DNA of 64,000 bases, from the NCBI RefSeq assembly GCF_030316855.1, contig NZ_JASZYR010000011.1:1-64000 (forward strand), written 5' to 3'. The notes beneath the pieces were generated by a model that saw nothing but the letters and a program-made list of their open reading frames with translations, was not told the origin of the DNA and did not search any database. Positions 1-8,820 of this stretch are shown here, one piece after another. Positions within the stretch are counted from its first letter, which is position 1; every line of letters starts with the position of its first letter. The translations under genes and the position numbers were made by a program. This DNA comes from Variovorax sp. J22P240. Lineage in GTDB: Bacteria > Pseudomonadota > Gammaproteobacteria > Burkholderiales > Burkholderiaceae_C.

Positions 1-537
<537 letters not shown>

Positions 538-611
538 TTTCTCGACTCCGAAAAATAACTAGATCAACACACTGACATGGGGCTGCAACCTTTCGGCTGC
601 AACCCCAAAAC

Positions 612-686
<75 letters not shown>

Positions 687-728
687 GTATACCTAAAACC
701 AACTGCGCCTAGCGCTGACGTGGACCTC

Positions 729-802
729 TGGAGCGGGAGACGGGAATCGAACCCGCGTCATTAGCTTGGAAGGCTAGGGTTCTACCATTGAACTACTCCC
801 GC
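729..802 (-). tRNA. tRNA-Gly (anticodon TCC)
   Basis: On the minus strand this 74-base cloverleaf begins GCGGGAG and ends CTCCCGCTCCA with an encoded CCA. The anticodon loop reads CTTCCAA, giving anticodon TCC, and the T arm contains GGTTCGATTCC. It is the middle member of the tRNA-Tyr, tRNA-Gly, tRNA-Thr, tuf unit. Confidence 0.97.
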
Positions 803-923
803 ATCGCGACACAACCAAACCGGATCAAACCTCCAGATCGGGCCGTACCGCAGCACGGTCAGAGCCTTTCGCTTTCGCCTCGGGCCCACAACATTCAAGC
901 GCTCTGCAAAATCCATTCATCGC

Positions 924-1009
924 TGGTGGAGAGGGCTGGATTCGAACCAGCGTACTCGTAAGAGGGCAGATTTACAGTCTGCTGCCATTAACCACTCGGC
1001 CACCTCTCC
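924..1009 (-). tRNA. tRNA-Tyr (anticodon GTA)
   Basis: This 86-base minus-strand tRNA has the long variable arm expected of bacterial tRNA-Tyr (between the anticodon stem and GCTGGTTCGAATCCAGC). The anticodon loop is CTGTAAA, giving GTA. The acceptor stem is GGAGAGG/CCTCTCC with an encoded CCA end. It is the first gene of the tRNA-tuf unit. Confidence 0.97.
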
Positions 1010-1021
1010 AGCGAACCTCGG

Positions 1022-1030
1022 AATATAGCA
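1022..1030 (-). promoter_or_regulatory. Likely extended -10 promoter of the tRNA-tuf operon
   Basis: On the minus strand the sequence TGC-TATATT lies about 12 bases before the first base of tRNA-Tyr. TG one base ahead of a TATAAT-like hexamer is an extended -10 element, which can act without a good -35 box. No convincing -35 box is seen 16 to 18 bases upstream. The position fits a start site a few bases before the tRNA. The call rests on motif and position only. Confidence 0.5.
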
Positions 1031-1182
1031 CGATATACCCGGGTACGTCGATGACACCCCCGGCAAATTTGTGCCGCACCGCAGCAACTTCTCGGCGTCC
1101 GCAAGGGGGTTGGCCGGTCAGGAGTCGCGATTTGCTCCGAGCCCAAGATTCTCGCATGAAATCAAGCACTTACTCCCTGGGC

Positions 1183-1884
1183 TCAGGAACCTCCGCCTTC
1201 GCGCCACGCCCGGGCTTGCCCGAAGTGCCCGCAGCCGATGAATGGCACGGGCGGCCGCAGTGCGGACAGGGGCGAGGGGTGATTCGACATCAGCACCTTG
1301 TGACGAAGTGTGTCGATCAGCGCCCGCTTGCTCTGCGCGTGCGAGCCCCACAGCATGAAGACGACGGCCCGTTCGCCATCGGCCACATGGCGGATCACGG
1401 CGTCGGTCAGCACCTCCCAGCCACGGCCGGCGTGGCTGGCGGCCTGCCCTTCCTCCACGGTCAGGCACGTGTTGAGCAGCAGCACGCCATGGGTCGCCCA
1501 CTTGACCAGGCTCCCGCCAGGATTCGGAAAGGTCGGAGGCGGCGTGCCCAGGTCGCGCTGCAGTTCCTTGAAGATGTTGCGCAGCGACGGCGGTAGCGCC
1601 ACACCCGGCGCCACTGAAAAAGCGAGCCCCTCGGCTTGCCCGCGCCCGTGATACGGATCCTGGCCGAGGATCACGACGCGGACCTCTTCCGGCGGCGTCA
1701 GTTCGAGCGCTCGCAGTGGCTGGGGAGGAAAGATCACGGCACCGGCGTCCAGCCTCTCACGCAGAAAGCCCTGCAGCCTCTGGCCGACCGCGCTGCCGAA
1801 GAATTCGCCCACCAGGGCCTGCCATCCGGGCGCGACCAGCCAATCGGCAGGGTCGCTGCTCGCCAACTGATTCCCCGCGCTCAT
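1183..1884 (-). CDS. ung: Uracil-DNA glycosylase
   Basis: Removes uracil from DNA to start base excision repair. The 233-residue product has the family hallmarks: the water-activating loop GQDPYH at residues 74-79, the uracil-binding stretch LLLNTCLTVEEG, and the DNA-intercalating loop HPSPLSA near the C-terminus. The ATG at 1884 was chosen because it overlaps the trpC stop codon by four bases (ATGA), so translation is probably coupled to trpC. It is the last gene of the tryptophan operon, an arrangement that gives no obvious functional link. Confidence 0.96.
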   Translation of the reverse strand: MSAGNQLASSDPADWLVAPGWQALVGEFFGSAVGQRLQGFLRERLDAGAVIFPPQPLRALELTPPEEVRVVILGQDPYHGRGQAEGLAFSVAPGVALPPSLRNIFKELQRDLGTPPPTFPNPGGSLVKWATHGVLLLNTCLTVEEGQAASHAGRGWEVLTDAVIRHVADGERAVVFMLWGSHAQSKRALIDTLRHKVLMSNHPSPLSALRPPVPFIGCGHFGQARAWREGGGS

Positions 1885-2681
1885 TGGAACAATGCGGCGA
1901 GCGCTTCGCCCGGATCGTCGGCACGCATGAAGGCCTCGCCAACCAGGAAGGCATGGACGCCCGCAGCTCGCAGTTTCGCGACGTCGTCGCGGGTCGTGAT
2001 GCCCGATTCGGTCACGAGCAAGCGATCGGGAGGCACCTGCGCCAGCAAATCGATCGTGGTCTGTATCGACACCTCGAAGGTCCGCAGATTGCGATTGTTG
2101 ACGCCGACGAGCGGCGTCTTGAGCTTCAGCGCGCGCTCGAGTTCGGCACCGTCGTGCACCTCGACCAGCACCGACATGCCGAGCCCCGCTGCGATCGCTT
2201 CGAATTCGCGCATCTGACCGTCGTCCAGGCAGGCCGCGATGAGCAGGATGGCGTCGGCGCCCATCGCGCGCGATTCGTAGACCTGGTAGGCGTCGACGAT
2301 GAAATCCTTGCGCAGCACCGGCAGATCGCACGAGGCCCGCGCCTGCTTGAGATAGTCCACGCCGCCCTGGAAGAACTGCCTGTCGGTCAACACCGAAAGG
2401 CAGGCCGCGCTCACCGTGCCGTCACCTTCGGCGTAGCTCTGGGCGATGTCCGCCGGGATGAACTCCGCGCGCAGGACACCCTTGCTCGGGCTGGCCTTCT
2501 TGACCTCGGCAATGACCGCGGCGGCGCCCGCGGCGATCTTCGCGCGCAGGGCACCGGTGAAGTCGCGCGTGAGCACACGGCTTTCGGCATCGAAGCGAAC
2601 GGCTTCCAGGGGTGTTTTCTTTGTGGCCGCCGCGATTTCCTCGCGTTTGACGGCAACGATCTTCTCGAGGATGTCCGACAT
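1881..2681 (-). CDS. trpC: Indole-3-glycerol phosphate synthase
   Basis: Closes the indole ring of 1-(2-carboxyphenylamino)-1-deoxyribulose 5-phosphate in tryptophan synthesis. The 266-residue TIM-barrel product shows the standard strand motifs in order: AEVKKASPSKG, SVLTDRQFFQGG, VLRKDFIVDAYQVYE, LVEVHDGAELERAL, VGVNNRNLRTF and VTESGIT. It is monofunctional, with no fused TrpF domain. The ATG at 2681 begins MSDILEKIVAV. It follows trpD by 19 bases and overlaps ung by four. Confidence 0.97.
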   Translation of the reverse strand: MSDILEKIVAVKREEIAAATKKTPLEAVRFDAESRVLTRDFTGALRAKIAAGAAAVIAEVKKASPSKGVLRAEFIPADIAQSYAEGDGTVSAACLSVLTDRQFFQGGVDYLKQARASCDLPVLRKDFIVDAYQVYESRAMGADAILLIAACLDDGQMREFEAIAAGLGMSVLVEVHDGAELERALKLKTPLVGVNNRNLRTFEVSIQTTIDLLAQVPPDRLLVTESGITTRDDVAKLRAAGVHAFLVGEAFMRADDPGEALAALFQ

Positions 2682-2700
2682 TCCTTTTCTCCCTGCTCGC

Positions 2701-3726
2701 TCAGGCAGCCGCCGTGGCTGCAATCAGTTCGGCCAGCTTGGCCTTGGCCGCGCCCGATTCAAGCGCGGCGCGCGCGCGCTCGACGCCCGCTCCGATCGAA
2801 TCGGACACATTGGCCGCGTACAGCGCAGCGCCGGCATTGAGCAGCACGATGTCGCGCGCCGGCCCGGGCTGGTTGGCGAGCACGTCCATCAGCATCGCCT
2901 TCGATTGCTCCGGCGTCTCCACGCGCAGCGTGCGATTGCTCGACATCGCGAAGCCGAAGTCCTCCGGATGGAGTTCGTACTCGCGCACTTCGCCATCCTT
3001 GAGTTCGCCGACCATGGTGGCCGCGCCGAGCGAGATCTCGTCCATGCCGTCGCGGCCGTAGACCACCAGTGCATGTTCCGCGCCCAGGCGCTGCAGCGCC
3101 CGCACCTGGATCCCCACGAGGTCCGCGTGGAACACGCCCATCAGGATGTTGGGCGCCCCGGCCGGATTGGTCAGCGGGCCGAGGATGTTGAAGATGGTCT
3201 TGATGCCGAGTTCCTTGCGAATCGGCGCGACGTTCTTCATCGCCGGATGGTGGTTCGGCGCGAACATGAAGCCGATGCCCACATCGGCAATGCACTTCGC
3301 GATCTGGTCCGGCTTCAGGTTGATGTTGATGCCGAGCGATTCGAGCACGTCCGCGCTGCCCGACTTGCTGCTCACGCTGCGCCCGCCATGCTTGCTGACC
3401 TTGGCGCCCGCGGCCGCGACGACGAACATCGAGCAGGTCGAGATATTGAAGGTGTGCGAGCCGTCGCCGCCGGTGCCCACGATGTCGACCAGGTTCGTGG
3501 TGTCGGCCACCGGCACCTTGGTCGAAACTTCGCGCATCACCTGCGCGGCTGCGGTGATCTCGCCGATGGTTTCCTTCTTGACGCGCAAGCCGGTAATGAG
3601 CGCGGCCATCATCACCGGCGAGCATTCGCCGCTCATGATGAGGCGCACGATGTGCAGCATCTCGTCGTGGAAGACTTCGCGGTGTTCGATGGTGCGCTGC
3701 AGCGCTTCCTGGGGGGTGATGGGCAT
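2701..3726 (-). CDS. trpD: Anthranilate phosphoribosyltransferase
   Basis: Transfers the phosphoribosyl group of PRPP to anthranilate, the second step of tryptophan synthesis. The 341-residue product has the helical N-terminal domain (MPITPQEALQRTIEHREV), the PRPP-binding loop GTGGDGSHTFNIST and the KHGGRSVSS substrate loop followed by GSADVLESLGI. It has the usual length of the free-standing enzyme, with no fused amidotransferase, which matches the separate trpG upstream. It lies 17 bases after the LysE-type exporter gene and 19 bases before trpC. Confidence 0.97.
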   Translation of the reverse strand: MPITPQEALQRTIEHREVFHDEMLHIVRLIMSGECSPVMMAALITGLRVKKETIGEITAAAQVMREVSTKVPVADTTNLVDIVGTGGDGSHTFNISTCSMFVVAAAGAKVSKHGGRSVSSKSGSADVLESLGININLKPDQIAKCIADVGIGFMFAPNHHPAMKNVAPIRKELGIKTIFNILGPLTNPAGAPNILMGVFHADLVGIQVRALQRLGAEHALVVYGRDGMDEISLGAATMVGELKDGEVREYELHPEDFGFAMSSNRTLRVETPEQSKAMLMDVLANQPGPARDIVLLNAGAALYAANVSDSIGAGVERARAALESGAAKAKLAELIAATAAA

Positions 3727-3743
3727 GGTTTGTCTCCCTTGGA

Positions 3744-4415
3744 TCAATGGACGGAGGTCGGGGCGAGAGGATTGTCGGAAAGCGCGAGTCTGAAGCCAAA
3801 GCCCACGAACAGCGCGCCGGCGCCACGCTGCAGCCAATGCATGCCGCGCTGGACGAGGCCGACGCGACGCGCCGTCCAACCGGCGAGCAGCGCCCACGCC
3901 ACGTTGACGAAGATCGCGTTGAAGTTGAACAGCACGCCCAGGAGGAAGAAGGCAAGGGGCTTGTTGTCCGTGCCGGGTGCGATGAACTGCGGGACGAAGG
4001 CCAGGAAGAACAGCGCTACCTTGGGATTGAGCGCATTGGTCCAGAAGCCTCCGAGGAAGACGCTCTTCATGCTGGTCGGCCCTGCCGCATCGGCACCGTC
4101 GACGGCCAGCGCCTGCTCATCCTTCGAAGGCCGCGACAGCAGCATCCGCACGCCGACCCACAGCAGATAGGCAGCACCGACCCACTTCAGGACGGTGAAC
4201 GCGGTCGTCGATGCCGCCATCAGCGCACTCACGCCGAGCGCCGCGGCGGAAATGTGCACAAAGCAGCCGGCGGTGATGCCGAAGCCGGCAACGACCCCGG
4301 CGCGGGTACCCGAGCGCAGCGACCGGGTCACGATGTAGAGCACGTCGGGCCCCGGCGTGAGATTCAGCAGCAGCCCGGCGGCGATGAAGAGCAGCAGCGA
4401 ATGGGCGTCAGGCAT
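3744..4415 (-). CDS. LysE/RhtB-family amino acid exporter
   Basis: A 223-residue inner-membrane protein of the LysE/RhtB exporter family. The N-terminus carries the family signature NLTPGPDVLYIVTRSL and about six hydrophobic segments follow. Relatives export threonine, homoserine, leucine or other amino acids, and the substrate here cannot be read from sequence. It starts inside the end of the threonine aldolase gene (8-base overlap), so the two are probably co-translated. Its place between trpG and trpD is unusual and suggests an overflow role for an amino acid handled by the aldolase or made in the same operon. Confidence 0.88.
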   Translation of the reverse strand: MPDAHSLLLFIAAGLLLNLTPGPDVLYIVTRSLRSGTRAGVVAGFGITAGCFVHISAAALGVSALMAASTTAFTVLKWVGAAYLLWVGVRMLLSRPSKDEQALAVDGADAAGPTSMKSVFLGGFWTNALNPKVALFFLAFVPQFIAPGTDNKPLAFFLLGVLFNFNAIFVNVAWALLAGWTARRVGLVQRGMHWLQRGAGALFVGFGFRLALSDNPLAPTSVH

Positions 4416-5466
4416 GGAAGAAGCTCCGGATGGCTCCGACCGCGCGGTCGATGCCGCTCGCATCCACGTCGAGATGCGTTGCGAATCGCAGCCGGTATAG
4501 CCCCGTGGCCAGCACGGCGTTCTGCTTCAGATGAGCCAGCAGTTCGGCGGAACGCGATCGGGCCGCGCCCGTGAGGTCGACGAACAGCAGATTCGTCTGC
4601 GGCGCCTCGACCTGCAGTTCGGCGATGCCCGCTAGCCCCTCGGCCAGCCGGCGCGCCAGTGCATGGTCCTGCGCAAGACGCTCGACATGGTGATCGAGCG
4701 CATGCGACGCCGCCGCGGCCAGAATGCCGGCCTGCCGCATGCCGCCGCCCGCCATCTTGCGAATGCGGTGCGCGCGCGCAATGAACTCCCGCGACCCGCA
4801 CAGCGCCGAGCCCACCGGCGCACCGAGGCCCTTGCTGAAGCAGACCGACACGGTGTCGAAACAGCCGGCGATGCGGCGCGCTTCGGTGCGCGGGTCAGTA
4901 CCGCGTTCCGCCGCCTGTGCCACGGCCGCGTTGAACAGCCGCGCACCATCGAGATGGCGGCTCAGTCCCTTGCGCTGCGCCAGTTGCGTCGCCTGTTCGA
5001 CGTAGGCGAAGGGCAGCACCTTGCCCCCCAGTGTGTTCTCCAGCGCGAGCAGCCGTGTGCGAGCGAAATGCGCGTCGTCGGGCTTGATCGATGCTTCGAT
5101 CTCGTCCAGCGCGAGCGTGCCGTCCGGCTGGTGATTCAGCGGCTGCGGCTGCACGCTGCCGAACACCGCGGCGCCGCCGCCTTCCCAGCGGTAGCAATGC
5201 GCCTGCTGGCCGACGATGTACTCGTCGCCCCGCTGGCAATGCGACAGGATCGCGCAGAGATTGCTCTGGGTGCCCGTGGGCACGAACAGCGCCGCCTCGA
5301 AGCCCAGCATCCCGGCGATCTGCTCCTGCAGCGCGTTGACGCTGGGATCGTCGCCGAACACGTCATCGCCCAGAGGGGCGGACAGCATGGCATCGCGCAT
5401 CGCGGCCGTGGGCTGGGTGACCGTATCGCTGCGCAAGTCGACCAGGGTCGATGAAGAGGTCGTCAT
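4408..5466 (-). CDS. ltaE: Low-specificity L-threonine aldolase
   Basis: A pyridoxal-phosphate enzyme that splits L-threonine or allo-threonine to glycine and acetaldehyde. The 352-residue product begins with VDLRSDTVTQPT, a hallmark of the family, followed by GDDVFGDDPSVNALQEQ and FVPTGTQSN. The aspartate that contacts the cofactor ring is in HLDGARLFNAA, and the Schiff-base lysine is in SVCFSKGLGAPVGS. It lies 5 bases after trpG and overlaps the exporter gene. Both are guests between trpG and trpD. Confidence 0.93.
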   Translation of the reverse strand: MTTSSSTLVDLRSDTVTQPTAAMRDAMLSAPLGDDVFGDDPSVNALQEQIAGMLGFEAALFVPTGTQSNLCAILSHCQRGDEYIVGQQAHCYRWEGGGAAVFGSVQPQPLNHQPDGTLALDEIEASIKPDDAHFARTRLLALENTLGGKVLPFAYVEQATQLAQRKGLSRHLDGARLFNAAVAQAAERGTDPRTEARRIAGCFDTVSVCFSKGLGAPVGSALCGSREFIARAHRIRKMAGGGMRQAGILAAAASHALDHHVERLAQDHALARRLAEGLAGIAELQVEAPQTNLLFVDLTGAARSRSAELLAHLKQNAVLATGLYRLRFATHLDVDASGIDRAVGAIRSFFHA

Positions 5467-5471
5467 TCGGA

Positions 5472-6056
5472 TCACTCCAGGAAGTTCCGGAGCATGGCGT
5501 GCCCGTGCTCGGTGAGGATGGATTCGGGATGGAACTGCACGCCCTCGATGCGCACGGCCTGCTCGAAGCCGGTGTGGCGCACGCCCATGATCTCGCCGTC
5601 GTAGGTCCATGCGGTGATGGCGAGTTCGCTCGGACAGGACTCGCGTTCGATCGCGAGCGAGTGATAGCGGTTGACACAGAACTTCTCCGGCAAGCCCGCG
5701 AACACGCCTTCGCGCGTGGTCGTGATCTCGCTGGTCTTCCCGTGCATCAGCTGCTGCGCGCGAATAATCTTTCCGCCGAAAGCCGCGCCAATCGCCTGGT
5801 GACCGAGGCATACGCCGAGGATGGGCAGGCGCCCGGCGAACTCCTGGATGGCCGCGACCGAGACGCCCGCCTCGGCCGGCGAGCAAGGCCCGGGCGAAAT
5901 CACAAGCCGGCCGACGCCGCCGCCGATGCGCTCCCGGAGCCCTTCGAGCGTGATCTCGTCATTGCGATGCACCTCGACGTCCGCGCCAAGCTCGCCGAAA
6001 TACTGCACCAGGTTGTAGGTGAAGCTGTCGTAGTTGTCGATCATCAGGAGCTTCAT
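5472..6056 (-). CDS. trpG: Anthranilate synthase, glutamine amidotransferase subunit
   Basis: Supplies ammonia from glutamine to TrpE. The 194-residue product is a class I glutamine amidotransferase: it starts MKLLMIDNYDSFTYNLVQYF, has the oxyanion stretch ISPGPCSP, the nucleophile cysteine in GVCLGHQAIG and the His-Glu pair in VQFHPESILTEHG. The start ATG overlaps the stop of the GxxExxY-family gene by four bases. In some bacteria the same protein also serves folate synthesis, and nothing here decides that. Confidence 0.97.
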   Translation of the reverse strand: MKLLMIDNYDSFTYNLVQYFGELGADVEVHRNDEITLEGLRERIGGGVGRLVISPGPCSPAEAGVSVAAIQEFAGRLPILGVCLGHQAIGAAFGGKIIRAQQLMHGKTSEITTTREGVFAGLPEKFCVNRYHSLAIERESCPSELAITAWTYDGEIMGVRHTGFEQAVRIEGVQFHPESILTEHGHAMLRNFLE

Positions 6057-6445
6057 GGCTTGACTCCGATCCTGTGCACGCCTTTGACCACTGGGAACAC
6101 GTTGAAGTTGATGAGCAGCCCCAGCTTGAGCCCCGAGAGCCGCACGGCCGCCTGAGCCCGCGCACGATGCAGGTCGGTGAGCGCATCGACCGCCTTCACG
6201 TCGACGACGACCGACTGCTCGACCACGAAGTCCGCATGGCAGACTTCGCCGAGCGATCGGCCCTTGTAGCTCGCCGATACCGGCACGTTGCGCACGAAGC
6301 CGATCTCGCGCTCGGCCAGTTCGATTTCCAGCGCGGCGGCGTAGACCTCCTCGGCCAGGCCGATGCCGAGCACCCGCTGCACCTCGACGGCCGCGCCGAT
6401 GATCTCGTGCGAGAAGTCGTTGTTCTGAATGTCGTCGCTCATCAT
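6053..6445 (-). CDS. GxxExxY-family protein inserted in the trp operon
   Basis: A 130-residue protein of the GxxExxY family (PF13366-type, related to PD-(D/E)XK nucleases). The name motif appears as GLAEEVY at residues 29-35, after IIGAAVEVQRVLG. Further family features are the basic stretch around VSASYKGRSLG, then ADFVVEQSVVVDVKAV (a D...VxVK pattern like a nuclease core) and the C-terminal KLGLLINFN. Its function is not established. Its start overlaps the trpE stop by four bases and its stop overlaps the trpG start by four bases, so it is translated as part of the operon. The active-site assignment is inferred. Confidence 0.88.
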   Translation of the reverse strand: MMSDDIQNNDFSHEIIGAAVEVQRVLGIGLAEEVYAAALEIELAEREIGFVRNVPVSASYKGRSLGEVCHADFVVEQSVVVDVKAVDALTDLHRARAQAAVRLSGLKLGLLINFNVFPVVKGVHRIGVKP

Positions 6446-7944
6446 TCCAGGCCCTCCTCGACCAGCTCCGCGGCGCGCAGTAGCGCCCGCGCCTTGGCTT
6501 CCGTTTCTTTCCATTCGAGTTCGGGCACCGAGTCGGCGACCACGCCGGCCGCGGCCTGCACGTGCAGCATCTGGTCCTTCACGATGCCGGTGCGGATGGC
6601 GATCGCCACGTCCATGTCGCCGGCGTAGCTGATGTAGCCGCAGGCGCCGCCATAGAGTCCGCGCTTGGTCGGTTCGAGTTGGTCGATCAGTTCCATAGCG
6701 TGGACCTTCGGCGCACCAGTCAGTGTGCCGGCCGGGAAGGTGGCCTTGAGCACGTCGATCGCGGTCATGCCGTCCTTCAGCGTGCCTTCGACATTGCTCA
6801 CGATGTGCATCACGTGGCTGTAGCGCTCGATGGCGAAGGCTTCCGTCACCTTCACGCTGCCGATCTTCGCGATGCGGCCGATGTCGTTTCGCGCGAGGTC
6901 GATCAGCATCACGTGCTCGGCGCGCTCCTTCGGGTCGTTGATCAGCTCGACCTCCGCCGCCTTGTCGAGCTCGGGGGAGGCGCCGCGGGGGCGCGTGCCG
7001 GCCAGCGGGCGGATGGTGATCTTCTGCTCGTCCTCCCCGGTGCGCTCCTGGCGCACGAGGATCTCGGGCGAAGCGCCGACCACGTGAAAATCGCCCAGGT
7101 CGTAGTAATACATGTACGGCGACGGATTCAGCGAGCGGAGCGCGCGGTACAGCGACAGCGGCGACTCGGTATAGCGCTTGCTGATGCGCTGGCCCACCTG
7201 CACTTGCATGAAGTCGCCGGCCGCGATCAGCTCCTTGGCGCGCTCGACCGCCGCGAGGTAGTCGGCCTTGGCGAAGCTGCGCTGCGCCGGATGCGCCTGC
7301 GTCGGCGACACGCGCGGCGCGCTCACCGAATACTTGAGTTGGTCGCGGAGCCCGCGCAGGCGGCGCTTGGCGTTGGCATAGGCCTCGGGTTGGCCCGGGT
7401 CCGCGTAGACGATCAGGTAGAGCTTGCCCGAGAGGTTGTCGATGACCGCCAACTCCTCGCACTGCAGCAGCAGGATGTCGGGACAGCCCAGCGTGTCGGG
7501 CGGGCAGCTCTTCTCCAGCTTCTTCTCGATGTGGCGCACGGTGTCGTAGCCGAAGTAGCCCGCCAGGCCGCCGCAGAAGCGCGGCAGGCCCGGACGCAGG
7601 GCGACCTTGAAGCGCTGTTGGTAAGCCGCGACGAAATCGAGGGGGTTGCCCTGGACTTTTTCCACGACTTTGCCGTCTGTTACGACCTCCGTGACGGCGT
7701 CGGAACCGAAGCCGCTCGCACGCAAGAGCGTCCGCGCGGGGAGTCCGATGAAGCTGTAGCGGCCGAAGCGCTCGCCGCCCACCACCGATTCGAGCAGGAA
7801 GCTGTTCCTGCCGCTGTCCTTGGTATGGGCGAGCTTGAGATAGAGGGAAAGAGGCGTTTCGAGGTCGGCAAAGGCCTCGACCATCAGCGGAATGCGGTTG
7901 TAGCCCTGCGCGCTGAGGCTTTTGAATTCGAGTTCAGTGATCAC
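6442..7944 (-). CDS. trpE: Anthranilate synthase component I
   Basis: Converts chorismate to anthranilate using ammonia from TrpG. The 500-residue product shows the tryptophan feedback site near residue 50 (NSFLLESVVGGERFGRYSF, containing LLES) and the chorismate-binding core with RPLAGTRPRG, HVMLIDLARNDIG, PAGTLTGAPKVHAMELI and YGGACGYISY. The start is a GTG at 7944, preceded by GGAG nine bases upstream. It is the first structural gene of the operon and is probably controlled by the leader region upstream as well as by end-product inhibition. Confidence 0.97.
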   Translation of the reverse strand: MITELEFKSLSAQGYNRIPLMVEAFADLETPLSLYLKLAHTKDSGRNSFLLESVVGGERFGRYSFIGLPARTLLRASGFGSDAVTEVVTDGKVVEKVQGNPLDFVAAYQQRFKVALRPGLPRFCGGLAGYFGYDTVRHIEKKLEKSCPPDTLGCPDILLLQCEELAVIDNLSGKLYLIVYADPGQPEAYANAKRRLRGLRDQLKYSVSAPRVSPTQAHPAQRSFAKADYLAAVERAKELIAAGDFMQVQVGQRISKRYTESPLSLYRALRSLNPSPYMYYYDLGDFHVVGASPEILVRQERTGEDEQKITIRPLAGTRPRGASPELDKAAEVELINDPKERAEHVMLIDLARNDIGRIAKIGSVKVTEAFAIERYSHVMHIVSNVEGTLKDGMTAIDVLKATFPAGTLTGAPKVHAMELIDQLEPTKRGLYGGACGYISYAGDMDVAIAIRTGIVKDQMLHVQAAAGVVADSVPELEWKETEAKARALLRAAELVEEGLE

Positions 7945-8030
7945 GGGTGGGGTCTCCGTCGGCCAGCAGACGCTCCTTGGTCGCTGGCGGGGTCATTCAG
8001 GGTGGCTGGTCAGGATGACCGAGGGCCGTG

Positions 8031-8082
8031 GGCGCACGGCGTGCGCCGTGCAATCAAACAGGCAACGTCGATGGCGTGCGCC
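8031..8082 (-). promoter_or_regulatory. Candidate trp leader with alternative hairpins
   Basis: In the minus-strand RNA ahead of trpE, the bases right after the second Trp codon of the leader peptide (8075-8082, GGCGCACG) can pair with CGTGCGCC at 8031-8038. The same downstream bases can instead fold into a local hairpin, GGCGCAC-GCC-GTGCGCC (8031-8047), or into the overlapping 8-bp palindrome at 8034-8051. Mutually exclusive pairing next to Trp codons is the logic of attenuation. No run of U follows, so a classical terminator is not seen and control at the level of translation or Rho remains possible. Confidence 0.4.
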
Positions 8083-8137
8083 AAGGCCAGGCTCCCCGGC
8101 TGCCTTGACCTGTCTGAATGACGTGATGAATGAACAT
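8054..8137 (-). CDS. trpL: Candidate tryptophan leader peptide (27 residues, two Trp)
   Basis: A short minus-strand reading frame begins with ATG about 190 bases before trpE and ends in TGA. It encodes 27 residues with the sequence AWPWR at residues 16-20, that is Trp codons at positions 17 and 19. Tryptophan is rare, so two in a 27-codon frame directly ahead of trpE fits a leader peptide whose translation senses charged tRNA-Trp. No clear Shine-Dalgarno sequence precedes the ATG, and a TAA lies five codons upstream in frame, so the ATG is the only start available. It is possibly leaderless. Confidence 0.5.
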   Translation of the reverse strand: MFIHHVIQTGQGSRGAWPWRTPSTLPV

Positions 8138-8217
8138 GGAATGGGGAGTTTAGCCGAGGGACAACGCTGGTACTAAAAGATACATTCGGAACTTTTGGAG
8201 CCCACGGAGACTTTTTG

Positions 8218-8808
8218 ATGCCCCAGTTTGCCTTGCGACGCGTGATTGCGCTGTCCACCCTTGCCCTCGCGTCGTTCGCCGCATCGGCTGCCCAGATCGA
8301 CGTCGCCGGCGTGAAGCTCGACGACGCCATCGACCTGCGGGGCAGCAAGCTGCAGCTCAACGGCGCAGGCGTTCGCTACAAGGCCGTCTTCAAGGTGTAC
8401 ACCGCCGCCCTCTACCTGGGCAAGAAGGTGGGCACGCCCGAAGAGGTACTGGCCGCGCCGGGGGCCAAGCGAATGACCATCACCATGCTGCGCGACATCG
8501 ACGCCAACGAACTGGGCAAGCTCTTCACGCGCGGCGTGGAAGACAACTCGCCCAAAGGGGAGATGTCGCAGTTGATTCCGGGACTGCTGCGCATGAGCCA
8601 GGTGTTCTCCGAGCAGAAGCAACTGAAGGCAGGTGACTCGTTCACCATCGACTGGCTGCCCTCCACCGGCACGGTGATTTCCGTGCGAGGCGTTTCGCAA
8701 GGCGATCCCATCAAGGAGCAAGCCTTCTTCAATGCCCTGGTGCGCATTTGGCTCGGCCCGAGTCCGGCCGACTGGAAGCTCAAGGACGCGTTGTTGGGAA
8801 AGGGCTGA
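8218..8808 (+). CDS. Periplasmic chalcone-isomerase-fold protein
   Basis: A 196-residue exported protein. Residues 1-24 form a signal peptide (basic start, hydrophobic core, cleavage near ASAAQ). The mature part resembles bacterial chalcone-isomerase-like proteins (AAQIDVAGVKLDD, then YKAVFKVYTAALYLG and FFNALVRIWLG near the end). Bacterial members keep the fold but are not known to act on chalcones, and the role is unknown. The ATG at 8218 follows GGAGA with seven bases of spacing. It is transcribed away from the trp operon and converges on gph. Confidence 0.85.
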   Translation: MPQFALRRVIALSTLALASFAASAAQIDVAGVKLDDAIDLRGSKLQLNGAGVRYKAVFKVYTAALYLGKKVGTPEEVLAAPGAKRMTITMLRDIDANELGKLFTRGVEDNSPKGEMSQLIPGLLRMSQVFSEQKQLKAGDSFTIDWLPSTGTVISVRGVSQGDPIKEQAFFNALVRIWLGPSPADWKLKDALLGKG

Positions 8809-8820
8809 GGCTCAGCCCTT
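8800..8820. terminator. Stem-loop shared by two convergent genes
   Basis: A perfect inverted repeat, AAGGGCTGAG-G-CTCAGCCCTT, spans the 3' ends of the chalcone-isomerase-fold gene and gph. The TGA of the first gene (8806-8808) and the complement of the gph stop (8812-8814) both lie in the stem. It can form in both transcripts. There is no strong U-run on either side, so it may stabilise 3' ends rather than stop transcription on its own. Confidence 0.55.

Noticed and set aside
2446..4170. A long plus-strand frame over trpC, trpD and the exporter gene.
   Set aside because: The minus-strand genes there have unmistakable motifs, and the opposite frame is rich in His, Arg and Asp with no family resemblance.
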